64,000 nucleotides of DNA from positions 789,641-853,640 of the forward strand of contig NZ_NIST01000001.1 in the NCBI RefSeq assembly GCF_002335745.1. The letters run 5' to 3'. Positions 26,368-34,852 of this stretch are shown one piece after another. Made by a program: the position numbers and the translations under genes. Origin of the DNA: Evansella halocellulosilytica (lineage in GTDB: Bacteria > Bacillota > Bacilli > Bacillales > Salisediminibacteriaceae). The notes beneath the pieces are model-generated. The model made no database searches, was not told the origin of the DNA, and saw nothing but the letters and a program-made list of their open reading frames with translations. Each line of letters begins with the position of its first letter. Position 1 is the stretch's first letter.

Positions 26368-28206
26368 ATGAAAAAACGATCTCTGGTAAGTGTGTTGGCA
26401 TTTCTGCTTTTATTTTCCATAATACAACCGGTACTTGCCGAAGGGGAGGCCGAAGTTGAAAGGCTAAGAGTAGGTATCACTACTGATGAAAGCACGCTCA
26501 ATCCCTACACCTATGTAACAGGTTACCCTGGTCTTGACATGATTAATTTACTGTATGATAACCTTTTCCAGCTTGACTCGGAAAATCTGCCGGTTCCATG
26601 GCTAGTTGAGGATTATGATGTTAGTGAAGATGGACTTGTATATAATTTCAAACTGCATGAGGGTGTTACCTGGCATGACGGCGAAACCTTAACAGCTGAC
26701 GATGTTAAATTCACTGTAGAGTACTTTCGGGAATATCCAAAATCCAGATTTACTAATCCGCTTTCCAGTATAGAAAATATCGAAGTGCATTCAGATACAG
26801 AATTCACTTTTGAGCTGACTCAGGCGGAAGCGAATTTCATGGTCCAGCCATTAGCTGATTTGCCAATCCTGCCGGAGCATATCTGGAAGGATATTGACAA
26901 CCCTGATGATGAAAACAATTCTATTGGAAGCGGTCCATATGTTCTCCAGGATTATCGTTCAAGCCAGTACTATACTATGGTCGCTAATGAAGATTATTAC
27001 AGAGGATCTCCAATGATTAAAGAAATCATTTTCCCGATTATTGAAGATACTACAGCTCTATTTACAGCACTCGGGGCAGGAGAAATCGATGTGATTTCTG
27101 CCAGTATCTCCCCGGAGCTTGTAGAGCAATTCGAAAATAATCCGGCAATTACGGTTGAAAGAGGTCCAGGATATAGTACAGCTCTTTTCCAAATAAATGC
27201 TGAAAAATATCCAATGACAGAAAAGCCATTCAGACAGGCCATATCACATGCGGTTAACACAGAAGATTTAGTGGATACAATCCTTCTTGGCTACGCTGAG
27301 ACAGGAAGCCCTGGGTTCATTCACCCTTCATCGCCGTTCTTTAATGAAGATCTTGCTCATAACTTCGATCCAGATAAAGCAGAACAGCTGCTTGAAGAGG
27401 CAGGATTTACAGATGTAACAGGTGATGGATACAGGGAAGATCAGGACGGCAATGAAATTAAACTTACTACGCTTGTTTATTCTGATAATCCAATCCGAAT
27501 CAGAACTGCGGAAATGATTGTTGAAGCACTTAATAATATTGGACTGAATGTAGATGTAAGAGCAATGGATATGACAACAGTTGATTCATTAATGTGGCCT
27601 GACTTCGATGTAAGCAAAGGCAGGGAATATGATTTGGGAGTGTGGAGCTGGTCAAACACGATGCAGCTTTTCCCTGACAGAATGATTGACCTTTTCTATT
27701 CTGATCCATCTCTTGGTTCTGTTAATATCGGCGGCTATGCAAGTGATGAATTCGACCAGCTGGCTAATACTTTAAGAGAAACAGTGGACGAGGATGAGAG
27801 ACTGCGTATTATCCAAGAAATGCAGGCATTTGTAGCTGAGGATACTCCGCTTGTACCTCTTTACTACCAGGAAATAGTCAATGCATACAATGCTGAAGTG
27901 TATGATGGATATAAATTCCAGTTAGGTAAAGGTATTATTAACAAACTATCATTTGTCTCAATGGACGATGGTGCCACACCGGCTGAAGAAGCTTCAGATG
28001 GGAATGATGCAGATATGGACGCTGATGCTGGAGCAGATTCAAGTACAGACGAAGGCACAGCAGCTGCAGCTGACCTGACACGCTCAGAGAACACTGGATC
28101 TGGCGGAAATGCAGGAAGCATGATTATTCTATTATTAGTAATAGCGGGAATTGCAGCGGGTGCAATCTTCATTAAGAAAAAATCAGGAAGAGCAGACCAG
28201 GCTTAG
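26368..28206 (+). CDS. Oligopeptide-type ABC transporter, substrate-binding protein with C-terminal anchor
   Basis: A 612-aa SBP_bac_5 protein. A Sec signal peptide (SLVSVLAFLLLFSIIQPVLA) lacks a lipobox Cys. The binding domain contains LHEGVTWHDGETLTADDVKF and AISHAVNTEDLV. An acidic, Ala/Asp-rich linker (about 535-585) leads to a C-terminal membrane span (MIILLLVIAGIAAGAIF) and KKK. It is thus anchored by a C-terminal helix, not by lipid as usual in Bacillus. It likely binds a peptide or metal-ligand complex. Permeases and ATPases follow. Confidence 0.88.
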   Translation: MKKRSLVSVLAFLLLFSIIQPVLAEGEAEVERLRVGITTDESTLNPYTYVTGYPGLDMINLLYDNLFQLDSENLPVPWLVEDYDVSEDGLVYNFKLHEGVTWHDGETLTADDVKFTVEYFREYPKSRFTNPLSSIENIEVHSDTEFTFELTQAEANFMVQPLADLPILPEHIWKDIDNPDDENNSIGSGPYVLQDYRSSQYYTMVANEDYYRGSPMIKEIIFPIIEDTTALFTALGAGEIDVISASISPELVEQFENNPAITVERGPGYSTALFQINAEKYPMTEKPFRQAISHAVNTEDLVDTILLGYAETGSPGFIHPSSPFFNEDLAHNFDPDKAEQLLEEAGFTDVTGDGYREDQDGNEIKLTTLVYSDNPIRIRTAEMIVEALNNIGLNVDVRAMDMTTVDSLMWPDFDVSKGREYDLGVWSWSNTMQLFPDRMIDLFYSDPSLGSVNIGGYASDEFDQLANTLRETVDEDERLRIIQEMQAFVAEDTPLVPLYYQEIVNAYNAEVYDGYKFQLGKGIINKLSFVSMDDGATPAEEASDGNDADMDADAGADSSTDEGTAAAADLTRSENTGSGGNAGSMIILLLVIAGIAAGAIFIKKKSGRADQA

Positions 28207-28223
28207 TAGTTCTTTTATAGAAT

Positions 28224-28275
28224 ATTCCCGTAAAAGAAAAGGATAATTGCCTAAACTTTTGCGGGAATTTTATTT
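28224..28275 (+). terminator. Hairpin between binding protein and permease
   Basis: ATTCCCGTAAAAG pairs with CTTTTGCGGGAAT (one G-T pair) across about 19 bases and leads into TTTATTTC. It probably trims expression of the permeases below that of the binding protein. Confidence 0.6.
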
Positions 28276-28342
28276 CTTATACTTAGACATTCTCCGGCAT
28301 AATGCCGAGCGGAGTTAATGATAACTGCAGGAGGTGTGACCA

Positions 28343-29320
28343 TTGGGTAAATACTTAGCTGGAAAAACATTTCAATACGGACTGGTAATATTTATTATTT
28401 TGACTTTGAATTTTTTACTTCCCAGGTTGATGCCTGGAAACCCTCTCGTTTTCCTCGCGGGGGAAGATGTGGGCTTTATGTCCACCGCTGAGCGGGAGGC
28501 AATATTAGATAAACACGGATTAAACGATCCATTACTCCAACAATATTGGATGTATTTAAAAAGCATTCTCACAGGAGACCTCGGCTATTCATACCAACAG
28601 AGAATGCCAATAACTGAACTTCTAATGGAAAGAATTCCATGGACATTGCTACTCACAGGCCTCAGCCTTGTGATTTCCACTATCATAGGTGTATTATTCG
28701 GAGCAAGGGCAGCGTGGAGAAGAGGAACAAGAACAGATGTAAATCTTCTTACAGGATTTATGTTCCTTAGTGCGATGCCGTCTTTCTGGGTAGGGATGAT
28801 ACTTGTATCTATTTTTGCCGCACAGCTTGGGTGGCTGCCAGTTTTCGGGGCTGAAAGCGGTTGGTCGAACTATACAGGTTTTGACAGAGTGTTAGATATT
28901 GCGCGTCATTTAGTCCTTCCGCTAGTAACTCTTGTATTAATTTCAGTGACCAATACATTTATGGTAATGCGGTATTCGATGCTTAATGTGCTCGGTGAAG
29001 ATTACATTATGATGGCGAAAGCTAAAGGGGTTAAAGAGAAGGTTATTAAGCATAAGCATGCGCTAAGGAACGCACTTCTTCCTGTTGCAACTGTGTTTAT
29101 GTTAAGTCTTGGATTTATGCTAGGCGGAGCAACGATTATCGAAACAGTTTTTGCATATCCTGGTGTAGGCAGGCTGATGTTCGAATCGGTTCTAAGCAGA
29201 GATTATCCGTTAATCCAGGCAACTTTTTTAATAATAACTTTCAGTGTAATCATAGCGAACTTCTTAGCGGACATTATGTATTCGTTCCTTGATCCAAAGG
29301 TGGGAAGCAAAAATGGATAA
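28343..29320 (+). CDS. OppB/DppB-type ABC permease
   Basis: A 325-aa permease with six predicted membrane spans. It starts at TTG after GGAGGTG. The N-terminal LPRLMPGNPLVFLAGED and the EAA loop (EDYIMMAKAKGVKEKVIKHKHALRNALLP) are typical of the OppB family. It pairs with the next permease to form the channel. Substrate is unknown. The stop overlaps the next start. Confidence 0.9.
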   Translation: MGKYLAGKTFQYGLVIFIILTLNFLLPRLMPGNPLVFLAGEDVGFMSTAEREAILDKHGLNDPLLQQYWMYLKSILTGDLGYSYQQRMPITELLMERIPWTLLLTGLSLVISTIIGVLFGARAAWRRGTRTDVNLLTGFMFLSAMPSFWVGMILVSIFAAQLGWLPVFGAESGWSNYTGFDRVLDIARHLVLPLVTLVLISVTNTFMVMRYSMLNVLGEDYIMMAKAKGVKEKVIKHKHALRNALLPVATVFMLSLGFMLGGATIIETVFAYPGVGRLMFESVLSRDYPLIQATFLIITFSVIIANFLADIMYSFLDPKVGSKNG

Positions 29321-30170
29321 ACAAAAACTAAAACATTATTGGAGTGTATTCAGTTCAAGTAATCTCGGTCTTATTGGGGTAGGTATCTTAATTTTATTTA
29401 TCATAATTGCTGTAGCTGCACCAGTGCTTGCTCCTTACGACCCAGGTGAGCGTGTCGGCCAGCCATTCATGAAACCGAGTGGACAGCATCTTCTCGGAAC
29501 TAATGATGTAGGGCAGGATATATATAGTGAATTAGTATTTGGGACCAGAATTTCACTGCTAATCGGTGTTATTGCAGCTTTCATATCAATTGGAGTTGGG
29601 TGTCTGGTTGGTATTGTTGCTGGATACTATGGAGGAAAAGTGGATGCTTTTCTAATGAGGCTTGTTGACCTTGTGTTAGTTATTCCTTTCCTGCCATTAA
29701 TGATTTTACTGGCAGCTTTTATCGGGCCGAGTTTCTGGAACATAATACTTGTAATAAGTATTTTGACATGGGCAAGCCCGGCTAGGGTTATACGTTCACA
29801 AGTACTGACTATTAAAACAAAAGGATTTGTCGAAGCTGCCAGATCTATTGGCACAAACATTAATACGATTTTGTTCCGCCATATTCTCCCGGGCGTGGTA
29901 CCAATCGCATTATCACAATTTGTTCTGGCGGCGAGTCATTCTATCTTAATTGAAGCATCTCTTAGCTTTCTTGGATTAGGTGATCCGTTCAGTAAAAGCT
30001 GGGGAACAGTGCTTTATTATGCCCAGGCCAGAGGTGCTTTCCTGACTGATGCGTGGGTATGGTGGATATTGCCGCCGGGAATGCTCATAACCACTTTAGT
30101 GCTTGGGTTTGCCTTTACAGGATACTCACTTGAAGAAATATTGAATCCAAGGCTCAAGAAAGGGAGGTAA
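29313..30170 (+). CDS. OppC/DppC-type ABC permease
   Basis: A 285-aa permease; ATG at 29313 lies after AAAGGTGGG and inside the last codons of the upstream permease. It has an OppC N-terminal span, a DPGERVGQPFMKPSGQHLLGTNDVGQDI motif of the family (only its first part is shared by all), and an EAA loop (VEAARSIGTNINTILFRHILP). It forms the second half of the channel. Confidence 0.9.
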   Translation: MDKQKLKHYWSVFSSSNLGLIGVGILILFIIIAVAAPVLAPYDPGERVGQPFMKPSGQHLLGTNDVGQDIYSELVFGTRISLLIGVIAAFISIGVGCLVGIVAGYYGGKVDAFLMRLVDLVLVIPFLPLMILLAAFIGPSFWNIILVISILTWASPARVIRSQVLTIKTKGFVEAARSIGTNINTILFRHILPGVVPIALSQFVLAASHSILIEASLSFLGLGDPFSKSWGTVLYYAQARGAFLTDAWVWWILPPGMLITTLVLGFAFTGYSLEEILNPRLKKGR

Positions 30171-30172
30171 TC

Positions 30173-31138
30173 ATGGAAGATATATTGACAGTTGAGGATC
30201 TCTCAACACATTTTACAACTGATAAAGGTGTAGCTAAAGCAGTTGAAGGAGTCAGCTTTTCAGTTAAGCAGGGAGAAATGCTGGGTCTTATCGGTGAATC
30301 AGGATGCGGTAAAACTACAGTAGCTCAATCTATTTTAAGATTAATAGAATACCCCGGAAAGGTAGTAGGTGGAAAAGCTCTGTTGGATGGCAAGGACTTA
30401 ATTCAGGCTACAGACAGAGAACTTGAGAAACTAAGGTGGAAAGAGATTTCAGTAATTCCTCAAAGTGCTATGAACGCTCTTAATCCTATTTATACTGTCG
30501 GAGAGCAAATAATAGAATCTATACTTCTTCACGAAAACGTTTCAAGGAAAGAGGCTGTCAGAAGAACGAAAGAGCTGCTGGAACTGGTTGGAATTGATGG
30601 GGAACGATGGAGGCATTATCCCCATGAATTCAGCGGCGGGATGAAACAGCGGGTGGCTATTGCAATGGCCCTATCATGTAATCCAAAACTTGTTATATCA
30701 GATGAGTCGACTACTGGTCTGGACGTTCTTACCCAGGCTCAGGTAATAGCATTAATTAAAAAGCTTCAAAGGGAATTGAATCTCTCAGTTATACTTATTT
30801 CCCATGACCTTCCTATGGTTACTGCAATTTGTGACCGCATTGCGATAATGTATGCCGGAAAGATTATTGAATGGGCAGACACGAAGGATATTCTCACAGA
30901 CGCACGTCATCCGTATGCTCAAGGTCTCCTGAAAGCTACACCTGACCTGGCAGAACCTGATAGGGACGTTATATCGATACCAGGAAGTGTGCCTAACTTA
31001 GTAAATCCGCCAGCTGGCTGTAGGTTCCATCCAAGGTGCGCAAACGCTATGGATATTTGCAAACAGCAGGTTCCTGAATTGAAGGAAGTAAAGCCAGGTC
31101 ATTTCTCAGCTTGTTTCTTAGAGGGGGTTGGAGTATGA
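30173..31138 (+). CDS. OppD/DppD-type ABC ATPase
   Basis: A 321-aa ATPase. Walker A is GESGCGKTT, the Q-loop is near VIPQSAMNALNP, the signature is FSGGMKQR, and Walker B is LVISDESTTGLDV with Ser where Pro is usual. The C-terminal Cys-containing oligopeptide domain (PAGCRFHPRCANAMDICKQ) may hold an Fe-S cluster, as in other members. It starts after GGGAGG and its stop overlaps the next start. Confidence 0.92.
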   Translation: MEDILTVEDLSTHFTTDKGVAKAVEGVSFSVKQGEMLGLIGESGCGKTTVAQSILRLIEYPGKVVGGKALLDGKDLIQATDRELEKLRWKEISVIPQSAMNALNPIYTVGEQIIESILLHENVSRKEAVRRTKELLELVGIDGERWRHYPHEFSGGMKQRVAIAMALSCNPKLVISDESTTGLDVLTQAQVIALIKKLQRELNLSVILISHDLPMVTAICDRIAIMYAGKIIEWADTKDILTDARHPYAQGLLKATPDLAEPDRDVISIPGSVPNLVNPPAGCRFHPRCANAMDICKQQVPELKEVKPGHFSACFLEGVGV

Positions 31139-32148
31139 GTGAAGCATTAATTCAAGTGAAAAACCTCCGAAAAACTTTTACGAAAAAGTCAGGTAATATT
31201 TTCAATAGGAAAACGACCGAGGTCCATGCGGTTAATAATATTAATCTAGAAATAAAAAAAGGTGAAATTCTAGGTATTATCGGGGAAAGCGGCTGCGGAA
31301 AAACAACGACAGCCAGGATGATCATGCGGTTAATGAAGGAATCAAGCGGTGACATCATTTTTGATGGTGACAACCTCTCAAAATTAAATGAATCACAGAC
31401 AAATAAAATGCGAAAAAAGATGCAAATGATATTCCAGGATCCATATGATACTTTAAATCCAGGAATGAGAATATTGGATATTATCATGGAGCCGTTGAAT
31501 GCCCATGAAAAAAATATGTCATTTGAAGCTAAAGTTGAGCAGGTGAAACATGCTGTAGAGGAGATAGACTTAAAGCCTGCTGAAGACTTTATATACAGGT
31601 ATCCTCATCAGCTGAGCGGAGGACAAAGGCAGAGGATAGCGATAGCGCGGGCGATTATCCTCCAGCCATTATTTATCGCAGCAGATGAACCTACTTCTAT
31701 GCTTGATGTCTCTGTCCGTGCCGGAATCCTTAATACTATGCTGAATTTAAAAAAGAAAATGGGTCTAACTATGATGTTCATTACACATGACCTTGCAACC
31801 GCAAGTTATATGTGCGACCGTATTGCCGTAATGTACCAGGGAAAAATAGTAGAAGTAGGGGCTACGCAGAAAATAATCCGTAATCCTTCACATCCATACA
31901 CAAAGGCACTTGTTTCAGTGGTGGCCGACCTGAATTTCTTTATTGAAAATAAAGAAAGTATTATTCTCGATGGCGAAGTCGATGCGACTAAGGTTCACAG
32001 CGGCTGCCCGTTTGTTGAAAGATGCCCGCATCAGGAAGATCAATGCCGCACAGTGAAACCTGACCTGGAATGTGTGGACGGAGAACATTTTGTTTCCTGC
32101 CACTGTCACCAGCATATTAAGGAAGAAAAGGAAGTCTCAATTTCATAA
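31135..32148 (+). CDS. OppF/DppF-type ABC ATPase
   Basis: A 337-aa ATPase. The ATG at 31135 overlaps the upstream stop as ATGA, after GAGGGGG. Walker A is GESGCGKTT, the signature LSGGQRQR, and Walker B FIAADEPTSMLDV. The C-terminal Cys motif (HSGCPFVERCPHQEDQCR) is followed by extra Cys and His (FVSCHCHQHIKEE), which could bind metal. It ends the importer cluster; a terminator follows. Confidence 0.92.
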   Translation: MSEALIQVKNLRKTFTKKSGNIFNRKTTEVHAVNNINLEIKKGEILGIIGESGCGKTTTARMIMRLMKESSGDIIFDGDNLSKLNESQTNKMRKKMQMIFQDPYDTLNPGMRILDIIMEPLNAHEKNMSFEAKVEQVKHAVEEIDLKPAEDFIYRYPHQLSGGQRQRIAIARAIILQPLFIAADEPTSMLDVSVRAGILNTMLNLKKKMGLTMMFITHDLATASYMCDRIAVMYQGKIVEVGATQKIIRNPSHPYTKALVSVVADLNFFIENKESIILDGEVDATKVHSGCPFVERCPHQEDQCRTVKPDLECVDGEHFVSCHCHQHIKEEKEVSIS

Positions 32149-32169
32149 AGTGAAAAGAAAGCATAAAAA

Positions 32170-32206
32170 AGAGAAGTTAATCTCTATTGTTAACTTCTCT
32201 TTTTTA
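32170..32206 (+). terminator. Terminator after the Opp cluster
   Basis: GAGAAGTTAA pairs with TTAACTTCTC, followed by T6. It lies between the Opp cluster and the converging MATE gene. Confidence 0.8.
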
Positions 32207-32231
32207 AAAAATAAAGTCCCTTACTTTTATA

Positions 32232-33623
32232 TTAAATTCCTGACTGTTTACCTCTTGTATGTTTAAAAAATTTCTCATGAATCCAATCATCCCTGGTGAA
32301 TTTTCTCCAGAGGATGACAGCCCGGAAAAGATTATCTAGGCCGATTGCAATCCAGACACCGGCGATGCCGAATCCTAGAGATATACCAAGAAGATAAACT
32401 CCGACGGTACGAATAACCCAGATGCCGATAGCGGTAATGTACATTGGATACTTTGTATTACCGCCCCCCTGGAAAACACCGGTAAGTACAAGCACCACTC
32501 CAAGTACAGGCTGGATAAAAGCATCAATCTGGAGAGCAATCTTAATCTCTCGGATAACATCCAGATCGTTTGTGAAGAAGGAACCGAGCCATTCTGCAGA
32601 AAAAAAGAGTACTACACCCAGAACAGTCATTATCCCAGCTGCAAGGTAAGTTATCAGTTTTCCTACCTGCTTGGCTTCCTGGAGCCGTCCTGCTCCAATA
32701 TACTGGCCCATCAAGGTTGTGGCCGCAGCAGCAAAACCATAACCGATCATATAAGAAAACACTTCAATACTTCCGGCAATCTGGTGAGCTGCAAATGTAT
32801 GTGTTCCGAGCTGAATGATGAACCCAAAATAAAGGACCTGGCCGATTCTCATAACAAGGCGTTCACCAGCTGCAGGGCCGCCCATTGATAAAAGATCGAA
32901 CTGCATTGCTTTTGAAGGTTTCCAATAATCTCTAGTAAAGAACCCAATTTCAGTTTTAGAGGCTCTGATATAACGCCATAACATAATAACACCAACTATC
33001 CGCACAAGGACAGTGGCAAGTGCAGCACCAACGATACCCATCGCCGGTATAAAAAGGAAGCCGAAGATCAAAATGTAGTCCAGTATAATATGTAAAATAT
33101 TTATATATATACTGACCTTCATAGGTGTTTTCGTGTCACCTGTACCTCTCAGGATGCTTCCGAGCACAAACATGAGTGAAATGAAGATTGAAGGGACGGC
33201 AACAATCTGAAAGTAAATAGTTCCACTTGCAATCACTTCTTCTTCCGCTCCCATTAACTGTAGGAATATCGGTGCGAAAAAGAGTGTTAATATTCCGAAA
33301 ATTACTCCGGCAATTAGGGCTAAGATAATTGACTGCTGAGTAACATGTTTTGCTTTTTCCTTGTCGTTCGCCCCAATATATTTGGCGATATAAATATTGG
33401 CTGCAACTCCGATAGACATAAAGACAGCAAAATAAACCTGCAGGATTGCATTTGTAACCCCGACGGCGGAAACTTCCACAAGACCGATTTGGGAAAGGAA
33501 TAAAGTATCTACAAAACCAATAACTGTCTGAAAAAAGTTATCAATAATTGCAGGAAGGGCAAGCGCAAAAATGACTTTAAACTGTTCTTTCGATGTCGGT
33601 TCCTGGGGAAGTGTATTTTTCAT
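32232..33623 (-). CDS. MATE-family multidrug/cation antiporter
   Basis: A 463-aa protein with 12 predicted spans in two MatE halves. Typical segments are ALPAIIDNFFQTVIGFVDTLFLSQIG, LRGTGDTKTPMKVSI and VFQGGGNTKYPMYIT. MATE proteins export cationic compounds using Na+ or H+. It follows the csoR-like gene by 22 bases on the minus strand, so it is in a CsoR-family-controlled operon. It could export a metal-chelator complex or a toxic organic cation; this is inference. Confidence 0.88.
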   Translation of the reverse strand: MKNTLPQEPTSKEQFKVIFALALPAIIDNFFQTVIGFVDTLFLSQIGLVEVSAVGVTNAILQVYFAVFMSIGVAANIYIAKYIGANDKEKAKHVTQQSIILALIAGVIFGILTLFFAPIFLQLMGAEEEVIASGTIYFQIVAVPSIFISLMFVLGSILRGTGDTKTPMKVSIYINILHIILDYILIFGFLFIPAMGIVGAALATVLVRIVGVIMLWRYIRASKTEIGFFTRDYWKPSKAMQFDLLSMGGPAAGERLVMRIGQVLYFGFIIQLGTHTFAAHQIAGSIEVFSYMIGYGFAAAATTLMGQYIGAGRLQEAKQVGKLITYLAAGIMTVLGVVLFFSAEWLGSFFTNDLDVIREIKIALQIDAFIQPVLGVVLVLTGVFQGGGNTKYPMYITAIGIWVIRTVGVYLLGISLGFGIAGVWIAIGLDNLFRAVILWRKFTRDDWIHEKFFKHTRGKQSGI

Positions 33624-33645
33624 GATATATCGTCTCCCATCTGAA

Positions 33646-33918
33646 TTATCGTATGAATTTGTCCATTGCTTCTTTTAATTCCTTTAAAATAAGCTGTTCA
33701 TCACCTGACTTTACTGCATTCACTACACAGCTCTCCAGGTGATCATATAAAATTATTTTGCCGCAGCTGTCGATAGCCGAGCGTACAGCGGCCAGCTGGA
33801 TAAGAAGGTCGCCGCAGTCCCGTCCTTCCTTGGTCATTTCTTTAACAGATCTCACATGGCCTTCGATTCTTGCTAAACGGTTTACAATTTGCTTTCTTTC
33901 TTTATGGTGGTCAGTCAT
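33646..33918 (-). CDS. CsoR/FrmR-family metal-sensing repressor controlling MATE
   Basis: A 90-aa all-helical repressor. The family helix has RLARIEGHVRSVKEM, and the metal-site residues are Cys in GRDCGDLL and His and Cys in YDHLESCV, the Cu(I)-type C-H-C set. An extra N-terminal HH (MTDHHKER) recalls RcnR, so Ni/Co sensing cannot be excluded. It is the first gene of a two-gene operon with the MATE gene. Its own promoter carries an operator in the spacer. Confidence 0.85.
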   Translation of the reverse strand: MTDHHKERKQIVNRLARIEGHVRSVKEMTKEGRDCGDLLIQLAAVRSAIDSCGKIILYDHLESCVVNAVKSGDEQLILKELKEAMDKFIR

Positions 33919-33950
33919 CAGCAGTATCTCCTTTACTTGTATTTGAGTAC

Positions 33951-33979
33951 ATTATAACCCCTTAGGGGGGATGTGTAAA
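33951..33979 (-). promoter_or_regulatory. CsoR-type operator and promoter of the csoR-like/MATE operon
   Basis: On the minus strand TTTACA and TATAAT are spaced by 17. The spacer CATCCCCCCTAAGGGGT is a C-run/G-run inverted repeat, as in FrmR/CsoR operators, but differs from the GGGGGTATAGTA sites. It may therefore answer mainly to its own regulator. Confidence 0.7.
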
Positions 33980-34031
33980 TAAATTATACTCGATAAAAAA
34001 ATTATGGTATCAATGTTTTTTTATCTGTTTA

Positions 34032-34061
34032 TTTACATACGGGGGTGAGGTATAGTATAAT
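34032..34061 (+). promoter_or_regulatory. CsoR-type operator and promoter of csoR-copZ
   Basis: TTTACA (34032-34037) and TATAAT (34056-34061) are spaced by 18. ACGGGGGTGAGGTATAGTA fills the spacer. It should give autoregulation of csoR. Confidence 0.75.
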
Positions 34062-34111
34062 TGGATTAAGTTGAATATTTAAGGTGAAAAAATATGATTG
34101 GAGGCTAGGCT

Positions 34112-34459
34112 TTGGTGCAACCGACCGAATTAAAAGATCTGCTTGTTAAAAAAGATGAAAAGAAGTGTTGCAGTAGTGATAATTTTCACGGACATGTCTC
34201 TCCAGATGTAAAGGTGGCATTAATAAAACGGATGAGCAGAATTGAAGGGCAGGTACGCGGGATTAAAGGCATGATAGACCGGGATGTATATTGTGATGAT
34301 GTACTGAACCAAATGTCAGCAGTACAATCGGCTTTAAATTCTGTTTCACGGCTCCTTTTGGACAGTCACATGAAAACTTGTGTGATTGAAAGACTTAAAG
34401 AAGACGACAGAGAAGTAGTGGATGAGTTTTTGAAAACGGTATCTAAGTTGATGAAATAA
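34112..34459 (+). CDS. csoR: CsoR, copper-sensing repressor
   Basis: A 115-aa protein starting at TTG seven bases after GGAGG. IKRMSRIEGQVRGIKGMI is the DNA-binding helix. The Cu(I) ligands are Cys in DVYCDDVLNQ and His and Cys in DSHMKTCVIE. The N-terminal 30 residues form an extension with an extra CC pair. It sits directly before copZ and copA, and is the most likely regulator of all the GGGGGTATAGTA operators in the window. Confidence 0.92.
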   Translation: MVQPTELKDLLVKKDEKKCCSSDNFHGHVSPDVKVALIKRMSRIEGQVRGIKGMIDRDVYCDDVLNQMSAVQSALNSVSRLLLDSHMKTCVIERLKEDDREVVDEFLKTVSKLMK

Positions 34460-34484
34460 ATAAACTAAAAAAGGTGGTATTTAT

Positions 34485-34706
34485 ATGGCAAATGAAACAG
34501 TAAAAAAAGAAACTCTTAAAGTAGAAGGGATGTCATGCGGACACTGTGTCTCCGCAGTAGAGGGCAGTGTTGGCGGTTTAGATGGAGTATCGGGGGTAAA
34601 TGTTAACCTGGATGAAGGCCTTGTAGAGGTTGAATATAACAACGGACTAGTTACTCTGGAAAAAATCAAAGAAACAATTGATGAAGAAGGCTATGACGTA
34701 GTTTAA
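34485..34706 (+). CDS. copZ: CopZ copper chaperone
   Basis: A 73-aa HMA-fold protein with MSCGHCVSAVEG, the Cu(I)-binding MxCxxC loop, and a complete beta-alpha-beta-beta-alpha-beta length. It carries Cu(I) to the ATPase and to CsoR in Bacillus. It is 25 bases after csoR. A strong hairpin separates it from copA. Confidence 0.93.
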   Translation: MANETVKKETLKVEGMSCGHCVSAVEGSVGGLDGVSGVNVNLDEGLVEVEYNNGLVTLEKIKETIDEEGYDVV

Positions 34707-34728
34707 GTATTAAAAAGATAGTAGTCCA

Positions 34729-34756
34729 TACTGTGCCGCCAGACTGCGGCACAGTA
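34729..34756 (+). terminator. Hairpin between copZ and copA
   Basis: An 11-bp perfect stem TACTGTGCCGC/GCGGCACAGTA with a six-base loop. It lacks a T run, so it may stabilise copZ mRNA or attenuate rather than terminate. Confidence 0.5.
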
Positions 34757-34783
34757 CCAATATTCAGTCATTTTCTTTGGCTC

Positions 34784-34813
34784 TTTACATACCCTACTGG
34801 TGTATTGTATAGT
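34784..34813 (+). promoter_or_regulatory. CsoR-type operator and promoter of copA
   Basis: TTTACA (34784-34789) and TATAGT (34808-34813) are spaced by 18. The spacer begins ATACCCTACTGGTGTA, like the B. subtilis copZA site but with the G-run broken by T. It may bind less tightly than the other sites. Confidence 0.65.
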
Positions 34814-34852
34814 AACGGAAATCAAACAACAGAAAAGGAAGGAGAGAAATCA

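Noticed and set aside
34733-34852. N-terminal extension of the first CopA
   Set aside because: It lies upstream of the CsoR-type promoter and includes a hairpin. The ATG at 34853 has the good ribosome site and starts at the HMA domain.
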